From positions 8,227 through 72,226 of the forward strand of contig CAVTHW010000010.1 of the NCBI GenBank assembly GCA_963734625.1: a DNA stretch of 64,000 nucleotides, read 5' to 3'. Position 1 is the first letter of the stretch; every line of letters starts with the position of its first letter. This document shows positions 9,266 to 18,631 of the stretch, piece after piece. This stretch comes from CAVTHW01 sp963734625. GTDB taxonomy: Bacteria > Acidobacteriota > Terriglobia > Bryobacterales > Bryobacteraceae. Both the position numbers and the translations under genes were made by a program. The notes under the pieces are model-generated. The model had not been told where the DNA came from, did no database searches, and saw only the letters and a list, made by a program, of their open reading frames with translations.

Positions 9266-9649
9266 TCAGGCGGCCGAAACCAGCAGGTCTTCCAGCGACT
9301 CGGTTCCCTCTTCGGTGCTGCGATCCGCGATCTCCTGGCAGTGGATGCAATACCCTGCCCAGGGGACCGCTTCCAGGCGTTTGGGGCTGATATCCTCGTC
9401 GCAGTGGAGACAGACACCGTAGGATCCGTCCTCGATCCGCCGCAATGCACCTCTAACGTTACGAAGGAGATGCGACTCCCTGTCGAGATTGCGGATGGCC
9501 AGCTCACGCTCGGCAGCGTGCTGCACCTCGTCCAGTGCGTCTGGACTCTTCTCGATGACAATCCCTTCCCGGTTGCGCAAGACCTTCGCGAGTTCCGACT
9601 GTCGGGTTTCCAGCACCTTTCTAAATCGGTTGATTTCGCTCTTGCTCAT
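9266..9649 (-). CDS. TraR/DksA-type zinc-finger protein
   Basis: 127 residues. The N-terminal half is a helical coiled-coil (RFRKVLETRQSELAKVLRNR, AERELAIRNLDRESHLLRNVRGALRRIEDG). The C-terminal C4 zinc finger is CLHC then CIHC, with the conserved ISPKRLEAVPWAGYC between them. DksA-family proteins bind the RNA polymerase secondary channel. The start ATG at 9649 has GAGG upstream. Shorter than Escherichia coli DksA (151), within the range of DksA/TraR proteins. Confidence 0.88.
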   Translation of the reverse strand: MSKSEINRFRKVLETRQSELAKVLRNREGIVIEKSPDALDEVQHAAERELAIRNLDRESHLLRNVRGALRRIEDGSYGVCLHCDEDISPKRLEAVPWAGYCIHCQEIADRSTEEGTESLEDLLVSAA

Positions 9650-10159
9650 GTTCTTACCCTCGTCTCTTTCCTGCCTGGCGCCACGTCCCTGAGTTTCAGA
9701 AGAAGTCGTTCAAACCTACGGACTTTCTCTTCCTTCTTTTCGGCTCTCAACCCAAATCCTGTTAGCTCCCAGCGCCATTAATTCCAAAGCGCACCATTCT
9801 ACAGCAATTTTAGTTCCATGTCCAGCCCCCAGCAGATTCGCCCAGGAAATCGGTATGGAACGCCACATGCTGCAAATAATAAGACGCCGATTCTCGCCAA
9901 AAGTTTCATCAAAACTTGTTCTTTAAAATGCTGATATAAAACGACATCTGTACCGCTACCCGAATCTATGGGCCCGGCCCGCCGGAGCCCCGTCCACCAG
10001 GAGATGGAAGCTGGAGTGGAAATAGATAGAGACCGGGATCTTGCCGGAGCGCCAGCTTCACCTGCTCACCGCTGCCGCTTTCTTGCACACCCCAGCAATG
10101 CCAAGCCGCAAAGGAATCACGCGTTCTTGGCGCCTTGGCGCCTTAGCGCGAGGTGTTCC
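9650..10159. other. Intergenic region with a short heptad-type repeat
   Basis: About 510 bp without a supportable gene. The only structure noticed is a short degenerate repeat at 10123-10148 built on TTGGCGCC units, just past the end of nrdJ. It resembles in reverse complement the repeat at 23737-23762. The promoter for the traR/dksA-like gene should lie at the left end of this gap. Confidence 0.5.
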
Positions 10160-12955
10160 CTAGCTGCACCCGCTGGTGCCGCCGCAATTCTCGCACTTGT
10201 AGCAGCTTCCGTTGCGGGTCATCAGGCCGCCGCATTCGCTGCAGATGGGGGCGTCGCCCACCACCGGCGGGAAGGGCAGCGATTGTTGCGGCTCCGGCTC
10301 GGTGGGCCGCAGCTTCACCGCCTCGCCCGCCTCGTTAATCGAATACTCCGGCCCCATGAACTTCGCTCCCAGCCAGCGGAAGATGTAGTCCAGAATGGAC
10401 TTAGCGTACGGGATCTGCTGGTTGCCGGTCCAGCCGCTAGGCTCGAAGCGCACGTGGCTGAACTTGTCGACCAGGAACTTCAGCGGCACGCCGTACTGGA
10501 GGTTAAAGCTGATGGCCGTGGCGAAGCCGTCCATCAGGCCCGATATGGTCGAGCCCTCCTTGGCCATGGTGATGAAGATCTCGCCCGGCTGCCCGTCTTC
10601 GTACAGGCCCACCGTGATGTAGCCCTCGTGGCCGGCAATGGAGAACTTGTGCGTAATCGCTTGCCGCTCCTCTTCCAGCTTCCGGCGCACAGGCCGGTAG
10701 ACGATCTTCTCGGCTACCGCCGCTTTCGGCTCGCCGCCGCCCGAACTCAGCGGCTGCACCCGCTTGGAGTTGTCGCGGTAGATGGCGACCGCCTTCAGCC
10801 CCAGCCGCCAGCTCTCGATGTAGGCGTTCTGAACGTCCTCCACCGTGGACTCTTCGGTCATGTTGATGGTCTTGGAAATCGCGCCGGAGACGAACGGCTG
10901 CACCGCCGCCATCATTTTCAGGTGCCCCATGTGATGGATGAACCGCACGCCGTTGGGCGGCCGCAGGCTGCAATCGAACACCGGCAGGTCCTCGGCCTCC
11001 AGGTGCGGGGCCCCTTCGATGGAGCCCGTGGCGTCGATGTAGTTGACGATCTCCTCGGTCTGCTTGGGCGAGTAGCCCAACCGGATCAGGGACTGGGGCA
11101 CCGTGTTGTTGACGATCTTGATGGTGCCGCCGCCCACCAGCTTCTTATTCTTCACCAGAGCCAGGTCCGGCTCGATGCCCGTGGTGTCGCAGTCCATCAT
11201 GAACCCGATGGTCCCGGTGGGGGCGATCACCGTCACCTGGGCGTTGCGGAAGCCCGACCGGCGGCCGGCCTCGTAGGCCTCGCGCCAGCAGTCCCTGGCG
11301 GCTTCCAGGAGCGCGGGAGGCACATTCTCCTTGTGAATCCGGTTCGCCGCCTCGCCATGCATCCGGATCACCTCCAGGAACGGCCCCTCGTTGCGGGGGT
11401 AGCCGGCGAAAGTGCCCACGGCCGCGGCGATGCGCGCGCTGGTGACGTAGCTCTGGCCGCACATGACGGCGGTGACGGCCCCGGCGTAATCCCGGCCGCG
11501 GTCGCTGTCATACGGGGCGCCCAGCGCCATCAGCATGGCGCCCAGGTTGGCGAACCCCAGTCCAATCGGCCGGTATTCGTGCGAATTGCGCGCGATCTTC
11601 TCGGTGGGATAGCTGGCGCTGTCGACAATGATCTCCTGCGCCAGGATCACCGTGTCCACCGCGTGGCGGAAGCCCGCCACGTCGAACTGGCCATCCGGTT
11701 TCAGGAATTTCAGCAGATTGACCGAGGCCAGGTTGCAGGCCGAATCGTCCACGAACATATACTCCGAGCAGGGGTTCGAGGCGTTGATCCGCGCCGTGTT
11801 CTTGCAGGGATTCCAGCGGTTGACCGTCGAGTCGAACTGCATCCCAGGGTCCCCGCACTTCCAGGTGGCCTCCGAGATCTGCCGCAGCAACTCCCGCGCT
11901 TTAAGACGCTTCACGGGCTGGCCGGACACCATGGACCGCGTCCACCAGTCGCCGTCATCGAGCACCGCCTGCATGAACTCGTCGGTCACGCGCACGGAGT
12001 TGTTGGCGTTTTGGAAGAAGATGGAGCCGTAAGCCTCGCCGTCGAGCGACGAGTCATAACCGGCGTCCACCAGAACGTGGGCTTTCTTCTCCTCCCTGGC
12101 TTTGCACCACACAAACTTCTCGATGTCGGGGTGATCCACGTTCAGGATCACCATCTTCGCGGCGCGGCGCGTCTTTCCGCCGGACTTGATTACGCCGGCG
12201 AAGGCATCGAAGCCCTTCATGAAGCTCAGCGGCCCGGACGCCTTTCCGCCGCCCGACAAAATGGCGTTCTCCTCGCGCAGCGACGAGACGTTCGTGCCCG
12301 TGCCCGAGCCCCACTTGAAGAGCATGCCCTCGGTCTTCGCCAGGTCCAGAATCGATTCGAGCGAATCCGTCACGGAGTTGATGAAACAGGCCGAGCACTG
12401 CGGTTTGTGCAGTTCGGGGGTCAATCTCCGGATCGAGTCGCTGGCTTCGTCGTGGTACCACCCGTAGCCGCGCGACTCGCTCACGCCGACGTTGAACCAG
12501 ACCGGCGAGTTGAAAGCAGCCCGCTGCGTGAGCATGAGACAGGCCAGTTCATCGCGGAAGTTCTCGGCGTCCTCGCCGGCGCGGAAGTAGCCTCCGGCTT
12601 TGCCCCACTCGGTGATGGTATCCACCACGCGGTGTACCAGTTGGGCCACGCTCCGCTCCCGATTCGGCGATCCGAGCTTACCGTGGAAATACTTGCTGGC
12701 GACGATGTTGGTGGCCGTCTGCGACCAGTCGGCCGGCACCTCCACGTCGCGCTGCTCGAACATGATCGCCCCTTTGTCGTTGGCGATCGTGGCCGTGCGC
12801 AACTCCCACCGGACCTCGTCGTAGGGGGTCCTTCCAGCCTCTTGCCGGGCAGTGAAGTGCCGGGAGAAGGCCAACCCGGTACGTTCCGTCTTCTGATGTT
12901 CTGGCTTGGTTTCGTTCACGTTGGCGCTCACCGCCGTGGACACTGAGAGTCCCAT
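10160..12955 (-). CDS. nrdJ: Vitamin B12-dependent ribonucleotide reductase (class II)
   Basis: 931 residues. Reduces ribonucleotides to deoxyribonucleotides using adenosylcobalamin, independently of oxygen. Visible landmarks: AAFNSPVWFNVGV, the cysteine in KPQCSACFINSV, GSGTGTN, the barrel motif NPCSEYMF, and the C-terminal Cys cluster CSECGGLMTRNGSCYKCENCGG, which fits the thiol shuttle and zinc-binding tail of NrdJ. No N-terminal ATP-cone is evident. It is a single gene with an NrdR-box-like site upstream and no nrdAB or nrdD partner in the window. Confidence 0.95.
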   Translation of the reverse strand: MGLSVSTAVSANVNETKPEHQKTERTGLAFSRHFTARQEAGRTPYDEVRWELRTATIANDKGAIMFEQRDVEVPADWSQTATNIVASKYFHGKLGSPNRERSVAQLVHRVVDTITEWGKAGGYFRAGEDAENFRDELACLMLTQRAAFNSPVWFNVGVSESRGYGWYHDEASDSIRRLTPELHKPQCSACFINSVTDSLESILDLAKTEGMLFKWGSGTGTNVSSLREENAILSGGGKASGPLSFMKGFDAFAGVIKSGGKTRRAAKMVILNVDHPDIEKFVWCKAREEKKAHVLVDAGYDSSLDGEAYGSIFFQNANNSVRVTDEFMQAVLDDGDWWTRSMVSGQPVKRLKARELLRQISEATWKCGDPGMQFDSTVNRWNPCKNTARINASNPCSEYMFVDDSACNLASVNLLKFLKPDGQFDVAGFRHAVDTVILAQEIIVDSASYPTEKIARNSHEYRPIGLGFANLGAMLMALGAPYDSDRGRDYAGAVTAVMCGQSYVTSARIAAAVGTFAGYPRNEGPFLEVIRMHGEAANRIHKENVPPALLEAARDCWREAYEAGRRSGFRNAQVTVIAPTGTIGFMMDCDTTGIEPDLALVKNKKLVGGGTIKIVNNTVPQSLIRLGYSPKQTEEIVNYIDATGSIEGAPHLEAEDLPVFDCSLRPPNGVRFIHHMGHLKMMAAVQPFVSGAISKTINMTEESTVEDVQNAYIESWRLGLKAVAIYRDNSKRVQPLSSGGGEPKAAVAEKIVYRPVRRKLEEERQAITHKFSIAGHEGYITVGLYEDGQPGEIFITMAKEGSTISGLMDGFATAISFNLQYGVPLKFLVDKFSHVRFEPSGWTGNQQIPYAKSILDYIFRWLGAKFMGPEYSINEAGEAVKLRPTEPEPQQSLPFPPVVGDAPICSECGGLMTRNGSCYKCENCGGTSGCS

Positions 12956-13018
12956 CTGTAGTTTTACCCCGTTTCGCCACCCTCCGAGTTCCTCAGGGAG
13001 CGTGCACTAGAGGTTGTA

Positions 13019-13034
13019 CCGCAATATATAGTGT
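13019..13034 (-). promoter_or_regulatory. NrdR box upstream of nrdJ
   Basis: Read on the minus strand this 16-mer is ACACTATATATTGCGG, close to the NrdR consensus acaCwAtATaTwGtgt. It lies 64 bp upstream of the nrdJ start. A weaker similar sequence (plus strand CTATATACGGGG, near 13052) sits about 30 bp further upstream. NrdR boxes normally occur in pairs 31-32 bp apart, so the second box, if real, is degenerate. NrdR represses ribonucleotide reductase genes in many bacteria. Confidence 0.6.
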
Positions 13035-13078
13035 GCCGTCAAGGATTTTATCTATATACGGGGCATAGTGTTACGGAC

Positions 13079-14104
13079 CTATCTCGACCCGTCCGGCCCT
13101 GGAGGCACCACACGAAGCGATACTTCCCGGCACAACGGCCGGTCAAACCAGGTCAGATCGACCGGATGCAGGCCGGCCGAAATGCCCGCCGGAAGCAGCA
13201 CGATAAGCTGCCGCAAGCCGTCGCGCTCCGGCGGGCCGATCCGGGAGAGACGCGCCGGCAGCCCGCCGATCGAAGCTTTCAGGTGCAGCACGTCGCACTC
13301 GCCGGGGAGGCGGTCAACCCGTAGCGAGACCAGCGCGAATCGCCCGCGGGAGGCGGCGAACGGCTCGTTAGAGAGGGCGTTGGTGACGCGCTGGATCGCC
13401 ACCCGATCCGGCGGAGGGCGCAAGGGAAGTCCGGCGTGCCACCCCGGCGGCTGCTTGCGCATCGTGACCCACATGTATTGGGTGCCGGCGCCCTCCAGCG
13501 CCAAAAGCTGGAAATCCCGATCCAGGGCGAACGATTTGACTTCATCCGCGCCGATGCGCACCCCCGCCCACGTGTCGGACGGCGCGCCCGCCGCGGGGAG
13601 GCCGTTGATCTGACAGCGCAGCAGGCCGCCCATCTTGAGGACGCGGTGCGCCTCGCGCAGATAGTGAAACACCACTTCGCGCTCCGGGATGTGCTGGAAG
13701 ACGGCGAAGGAGTAGACGAAATCGAAAGCTCCGTCCTCGAACGCACTCAAGCCCAGGCCGTCGTTCACCTGGACGTGCGCGTTCGGCGTCCCGGACAGGC
13801 GCTCGCGGGCCAGGCGGATCATTTCGTCGGAGACGTCAACGCCGTGGATCTCCCGAAATTGCCGGCTCAGCGGCAGCATGAGCCGGCCGGGACCGCAGCC
13901 AATTTCCAGCGCCCGGAGCTGGGCCTTGTCCCGGCCTGGGCCGAAATGCCCCAGTTCCCACTCCAGCGCGCTAACCACGTCGGCGGCGGTGGCCTGGAAT
14001 TCGGCTTCGTTCTGCCCGCGTCCGCCGCAAGCGACGTAGTAGCGGGCGTCCTCGCGCGCCCGCCGGTTCCAATCGTCGCGCATCCATTCCGTGACGCCGG
14101 GCAC
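13079..14104 (-). CDS. Class I SAM-dependent methyltransferase with C-terminal beta-rich extension
   Basis: 341 residues. Starts at GTG 14104, supported by an AGGGG about 8 nt upstream. The methyltransferase domain has LEIGCGPGRLMLPLS (motif I), VDVSDEMIRLARERL (motif II) and DFVYSFAVFQHIPE with LREAHRVLKMGGLLRCQIN (motifs IV-VI). The last 110 residues (from about VAIQRVTNA) are predicted strands with no known catalytic motif and may be a substrate-recognition domain. It begins 2 bp after the beta-helix gene ends, so they form an operon. Probably acts in surface glycan modification; the substrate is unknown. Confidence 0.8.
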   Translation of the reverse strand: MPGVTEWMRDDWNRRAREDARYYVACGGRGQNEAEFQATAADVVSALEWELGHFGPGRDKAQLRALEIGCGPGRLMLPLSRQFREIHGVDVSDEMIRLARERLSGTPNAHVQVNDGLGLSAFEDGAFDFVYSFAVFQHIPEREVVFHYLREAHRVLKMGGLLRCQINGLPAAGAPSDTWAGVRIGADEVKSFALDRDFQLLALEGAGTQYMWVTMRKQPPGWHAGLPLRPPPDRVAIQRVTNALSNEPFAASRGRFALVSLRVDRLPGECDVLHLKASIGGLPARLSRIGPPERDGLRQLIVLLPAGISAGLHPVDLTWFDRPLCREVSLRVVPPGPDGSR

Positions 14105-14106
14105 GG

Positions 14107-15469
14107 CTAGTTCCCCTCCCCCTCGGTGCAGCGGTTGCCGGCGACCGTGTTGGCGGCCGCCAGGACGCCGGGGCCCGCCACTACGCAGCGCGCGCGCATT
14201 CCGTAGCCGGACACTTCGTTGTCCCGAACCACGTTGCCGCGGGCCGGAGCGGGCCGGGAGCCGCCGCGTCCCAGGTAGATGCCGCTGCGCAACAGGTCGG
14301 GTTGAGCCGGATCGTACAGGCAGCCGTACTTGGCCGCGCTTTCGTTGCAGCGCGCCAGATTCAGGCGGCGCAGGGTGTTGCCCTCGACCTTGTGACCGGT
14401 TCCGATGAGAAAGATCGCGCCGAACTTGGCGCCGTCGATCACGTTTCCCGCCAGCGTGACGCCTTCCGACTGCATGTCCGGGTTGGTGTTGTTGAAGACG
14501 ATGGCGAAGTTCCCGTGCGGGTAATCGTCCGCCGAGCCCCGGTTGGTGCAGGTGTTGTTGCGGACTTCGCCGTCGTGGAAGCCGTCGAGGTCGATGCACT
14601 TTCCGTTGACCTCTTCGAAACGATTCCCGGTATACCGGCTGCCGCTCACGTTGCCGGCCGTGTCGATGGCCACCGGCGTCGCCAGAGCTTCCATATCGAC
14701 TGCATCGAAGGGGTAGCCGATGCGGCTGCCGGAGTTGTTCTCGACACGGACGCCTTCGGCGTGGCCGGCCTGGATCGCGTCCCGGCCGATGTAATCGAAG
14801 CGGTTGCCGGCGATCAGCCCGTCCCGGTTCCTGGGCGACGCGTAGAGCGAGTGCGTCCAGACGCCATTTCCGCGCACGTTGCGGAAGGTGCAGTCCAGCA
14901 CCTGAAACCCCGCCACTCCCTCTTCCAGCAAGATGCCGCCGGTCGTGTTATTGCGGCCCAGCGCGTTGCGCGAGCCGCTGTCTTCGACTCGAATACGCTC
15001 GAGGCTAACTGCTTTGGACCGCACCGCCAGGACCGCGAACCCGGCCACGTACCTGAAGTTAACATTAGAGATGGTCAGGCCCGCGATCACCCTCGGCGAG
15101 GATGCCGTTGGCCTCGGTGAACCGCGAGAAGGGCGTGTCGGAGGGCGGCAATCCCGTGCGCTTCTCCAGGCCAGTGCGGTTTCCGTCGATGCCGAAGCCC
15201 GACAGGCGGATGTTGCTCGCGTTCTCCACGCGCAGAACGGCGCGGCCGCGGAACGAGTTGGACGCGCGCAATACGCTGCCGCCGGAGGCTCCAACCACCT
15301 CCACATCGCGCGCGCCGGCGGGAATAATCAGTTCGGCGGAGACTTCGGTCACGCCCGCGGGAAGCACAATCCGCCCTCCGCCTGAGGCGAACTGCTCGCG
15401 GAGGCGCGCCTCCCGCGTCCCGCATCCCAAGCAGGCGGTGAGCGCCGCGGCCAAAACTAGTGTGCGCAT
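14107..15469 (-). CDS. Right-handed parallel beta-helix lipoprotein, frameshifted
   Basis: The N-terminus MRTLVLAAALTACLGCG carries a lipobox (LTAC), so the mature protein is a lipid-anchored envelope protein. The rest is repeated short strand-turn units with N/G ladders (NASNIRLSGFGIDGN, EGVAGFQVLDCTFRNVRGNGV, GLIAGNRFDYIGRDAIQAG, VEGNTLRRLNL), the pattern of pectate-lyase/periplasmic copper-binding-like beta-helices. A single missing base at about 15092 moves the frame between AEG and LTISNVNF. Total about 453 residues. Such folds usually bind or cleave polysaccharide. It is followed 2 bp later by the methyltransferase gene. Confidence 0.75.
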
Positions 15470-15490
15470 GAAACCGCTATTCTATCTACC

Positions 15491-17095
15491 ATGATTGCGG
15501 CGATGCCGGGCGCGCGCCGATGGCTCCTGCTGGTGTGGGTGTGCTTTCTCGCGCGCGGCGTCTTTTCTTCGGTGCTGCTGCCCCTTTGGGAGGGTTACGA
15601 CGAGTGGGCGCACTTCGCCTACGTCGAGCGCCTGGCCTATACCGGCAGCCTGCCCATACCGCAGCAAACCAGAGTTTCGCGGGAGGTGTACGAGTCTCTG
15701 CGGCTGACGCCGCTGGCTTGGGCGACGTCCGGCCTGCCCATAAGTTATCTGACCCAGGATCAGTACTGGCGGCTTCCGGCGGACGAACGCGATGCGCGGC
15801 GGCGGCAGTTGGCGGCGCTGCCACGGGGCTGGGCTCGCCAGGAAGCGGCCGGGGATGTGTTCCTCTACGAGGCGCAGCAGCCGCCTCTCTACTACCTGAT
15901 TCTGGCGCCGGTCCAACTGGCGGCCGGAGGCGCCTCGCTTCCGGCGCGGGTGCTGCTAATGCGGCTGATGAGCTTGCTGCTGGCGTCGCTTGCCATTCCG
16001 ATCGGTTTTGCGGCGGCCCGAATCGTACTCGGTTCCGAGGGGCTGGCCGTCGCCGCCATGGCGCTGGTGGCCGCCGTGCCGGGATTCTTGATGGCTGCGG
16101 CGCGGATAGGCAACGATGGCCTGTCCACCGCCATTTTCGCGGCGTTGTTGTGGGCCGTCTTAAGCGCGGACCGCTTAAGGGGCTGGCGGCGAATGACGCC
16201 CGGTCTGCTGCTCGGCGCGGGCCTGCTGACCAAGGCCTACTTCCTGACGGCGCTGCCAGCCATCGGGGTCATCTACATTTGGCGGTTCTGGCGCCGGCGA
16301 ACCGTGCTCGACGCGGCGCTGACCTATGCGGCTGGGGGCGCGATCGCGGGCTGGTGGTACTGGCGCAACCGGGGCCTGACCGGCTCATGGTCAGGCTTGC
16401 AGCAGGTTACGGTTCTTAGGGACACGGGCTTCGGGGACCTCCTGCGGCAGGCGACGCGCGTCGACTGGCCACGCTGGTTCGACACCACTTTCTTCACCCA
16501 CATCTGGTTCGGCAACTGGAGCTTCCTGCAAGTTCGCGGCTGGATCTATCACTTCTTCGGATGGGTGGCCCTCGCGGCGGCGGTGGGCCTGCTGATTGTG
16601 ATTCTGCGCAACCAGGGCTCCGTCCGGTTCAACGCCGTCGTCCCTAGCCTCTTCGTTGGATTCTTTCTGCTGGGGCTCGCCTACCACGAGCTCACCTTCT
16701 CCTTCCAGGGAGTTTCATCGGGAGCGGGCTGGTATCTTTCCGCGGTGGTGGTGGCCGAGGCGCTGTTGGCGGGGCTCGGGCTGATGGCGATCTCGCCGGT
16801 GCGCTGCCGGAGATGGGTATTGCCCTCGCTAACGGCGTGCTTCGTGGCGCTCGACGCCTACGCGACGAATTTCCTGCTGATTCCTTACTACACGGGTTTA
16901 ATCGCGCACCGGCCGAATGGAACGCTCGAGTCGTTTCACCTGAGTCAGTTGAGCGGCGGCAGGCCGGCTCCCAGCATGGTCACGCTCTGGGCGGGATTCA
17001 TGATCGCGACCCTGGCTCTGCCCTGGATCGCCGCTCGCGCGGCGCGTCATCCGCGTGAACTGCGGCGCGAAATCGCTACTCGTCGCCCCGGCTGA
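15491..17095 (+). CDS. Multi-spanning membrane protein, DUF2142/GT39-type glycosyltransferase
   Basis: 534 residues with about eleven hydrophobic segments. The N-terminal loop contains LLPLWEGYDEWAHFAYVERLAYTG, the acidic catalytic-loop pattern of GT-C (GT39/DUF2142) enzymes, and EAQQPPLYYLIL, their second conserved periplasmic motif. These transfer sugars from polyprenyl-phosphate donors outside the inner membrane. The start may be ATG 15491 or 15503. It is divergent from the beta-helix gene (21 bp apart) and its last 20 nt overlap the converging GT39 gene. Confidence 0.75.
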   Translation: MIAAMPGARRWLLLVWVCFLARGVFSSVLLPLWEGYDEWAHFAYVERLAYTGSLPIPQQTRVSREVYESLRLTPLAWATSGLPISYLTQDQYWRLPADERDARRRQLAALPRGWARQEAAGDVFLYEAQQPPLYYLILAPVQLAAGGASLPARVLLMRLMSLLLASLAIPIGFAAARIVLGSEGLAVAAMALVAAVPGFLMAAARIGNDGLSTAIFAALLWAVLSADRLRGWRRMTPGLLLGAGLLTKAYFLTALPAIGVIYIWRFWRRRTVLDAALTYAAGGAIAGWWYWRNRGLTGSWSGLQQVTVLRDTGFGDLLRQATRVDWPRWFDTTFFTHIWFGNWSFLQVRGWIYHFFGWVALAAAVGLLIVILRNQGSVRFNAVVPSLFVGFFLLGLAYHELTFSFQGVSSGAGWYLSAVVVAEALLAGLGLMAISPVRCRRWVLPSLTACFVALDAYATNFLLIPYYTGLIAHRPNGTLESFHLSQLSGGRPAPSMVTLWAGFMIATLALPWIAARAARHPRELRREIATRRPG

Positions 17096-18512
17096 CTCTG
17101 AAGCAAACGAAACTCTCCGACCGTCCTAAGATACTAGTCGCGGCTTTTGCTTCGGGGGGCAGCGCGCCTACAAGTTTTTCGAACGCCCCGGAATCGACCA
17201 CCGCGGTTACGTTCCGCCTCTCCGAACATCGGACCATCAGGGCCGTCAAATCGGTCAGAAGATCGGCGTTGCGCCGGGCATACCACACGAATTGATTCCT
17301 GAGATCCCATCGCTGCTCCCCGTAGGTGTAAAGGACCACCCGCTCGCCGGGCCGGCTGTGCGCCTCCGCCAAGGGCGCCAGAGGGCGCATGTCCATAGCC
17401 CGCTCCTTAGCGGGGACCAGTTCGGTATACACCAGCGCCCCTGCCAGACCTATCAAACCCACCACAAAGAAGGCACGGCGGTGGCGCTCGGGAAGCCAGC
17501 GGTTCAAACCTACCGCCGAGAGAATAGAGAAAGCCGGAAACGCCGGCAGCAGGTAGCGGGCGAATTTCGTCTCAACCAGGCTGAACGGCAGCAAGACCAG
17601 CGCTACCCAAATCAGCAGCAGCCAGGATGCGGAATCCGCATTCTTGACCGCCCGTCTGCCGGCCGTCCACAAGCCTAAGAGCATGACCGGGAACCAGGGC
17701 AGGTAGAATCTCGGAATAGAACGGAAATACTCGAACATGTTGCCGGGGAGAGTCCAGGAACCGTTCGAGCTTATCTTAGTGCCTACGAAAGACACCTGCC
17801 GGGCCACGCTCGCGGCTCCATGCTGCCAGGCCAGAGTCGCGAACCACGCCGCCGGCAGAGACAGCGCTACCAGCAAGCCCAGCCACAGAAACGGAGACCT
17901 CAGCAGCCTGAAGCGCTTGGTGATGAGCAAATGGGCCAGCATGATTCCGCAAGGGATCAATCCGATCACCGAGCGCGTCAGTACTGCACAGCCGATTGCG
18001 GCGCCTCCGATCAGGAAATACAGCGGACGAGTGAGTCCCCTCGCGTAGCCGGTTATCGCCAGCAGGAAAAAGAACGTGAACGGCACATCCGTCATGGCGT
18101 GCGCGGAGTACTTCAAAAAGAACTGAGTCGAGGCCAGAGCCAGCATGGAGATGATCGCCAGCCAGGAGTCGCCGGTCAGCGTCAGTGCCAGGAAGTAGAC
18201 CAGAAGAACTGTGCCAAACCCGAAGACCGCGGCCGGCAACTTGGCCGCAAAATCATTGAAGCCGAACATCCTCATGGACGCCGCTTCGAGCCAGATGAAC
18301 ATCGGGGGATACTCGAAGTTCTCTCCCCCGTTGAAGCGGATTGTCAGCCAGTCCCCGCTGCTGGCCATCTCCCTGCCCTCGTGAGCGTACAACGCATCGT
18401 CGTAACCGCTCAAACCTCCTCTGCGCAAACTGGGGATGAGGAGCGCCAGCAATAACAAGCCAACCAGAAGTATCTGTACTCTTGGGACATGAAGGAAATC
18501 GGATTTGAACAC
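17076..18512 (-). CDS. ArnT/PMT-type GT39 glycosyltransferase
   Basis: About 478 residues if started at GTG 18512, which has AGGA 9 nt upstream; the frame is also open to a TTG at 18599. The first extracytoplasmic loop has SGYDDALYAHEGREMASSGDWLTIRFNGGENFEYPPMFIWLEA, with the DD and EYPP motifs of PMT_2/ArnT enzymes, followed by about ten more hydrophobic segments and a C-terminal periplasmic domain (YTYGEQRWDLRNQFVWYARR). It transfers a sugar from undecaprenyl phosphate to lipid A or another acceptor. With the DUF2142-type gene it forms a convergent pair of surface-glycan enzymes. Confidence 0.8.
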   Translation of the reverse strand: MFKSDFLHVPRVQILLVGLLLLALLIPSLRRGGLSGYDDALYAHEGREMASSGDWLTIRFNGGENFEYPPMFIWLEAASMRMFGFNDFAAKLPAAVFGFGTVLLVYFLALTLTGDSWLAIISMLALASTQFFLKYSAHAMTDVPFTFFFLLAITGYARGLTRPLYFLIGGAAIGCAVLTRSVIGLIPCGIMLAHLLITKRFRLLRSPFLWLGLLVALSLPAAWFATLAWQHGAASVARQVSFVGTKISSNGSWTLPGNMFEYFRSIPRFYLPWFPVMLLGLWTAGRRAVKNADSASWLLLIWVALVLLPFSLVETKFARYLLPAFPAFSILSAVGLNRWLPERHRRAFFVVGLIGLAGALVYTELVPAKERAMDMRPLAPLAEAHSRPGERVVLYTYGEQRWDLRNQFVWYARRNADLLTDLTALMVRCSERRNVTAVVDSGAFEKLVGALPPEAKAATSILGRSESFVCFRVSRGDE

Positions 18513-18631
18513 GCGCGTGGATTCCTGCCGACAGTCGCCGATAGTGCAGTAGTATATCAACCCGCACGGCTTGACACCTGAGCCCGGCTTGGCGGACAAT
18601 CTTCATAGGCGAACAAAAAGCGAATATCGCG

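Noticed and set aside
9900..9960. Plus-strand -35/-10-like sequence (TTGTTC and TATAAA)
   Set aside because: Spacing is only 13 bp and no plus-strand gene follows.
9968..12946. Long plus-strand open frame (about 990 residues) opposite nrdJ
   Set aside because: Composition is the typical His/Arg/Val-rich mirror of a GC-rich gene and the minus strand holds a complete class II ribonucleotide reductase.
12956..13078. Cobalamin riboswitch before nrdJ
   Set aside because: The leader is short and shows no B12-box-like sequence or long structured region; only the NrdR-like box is convincing.
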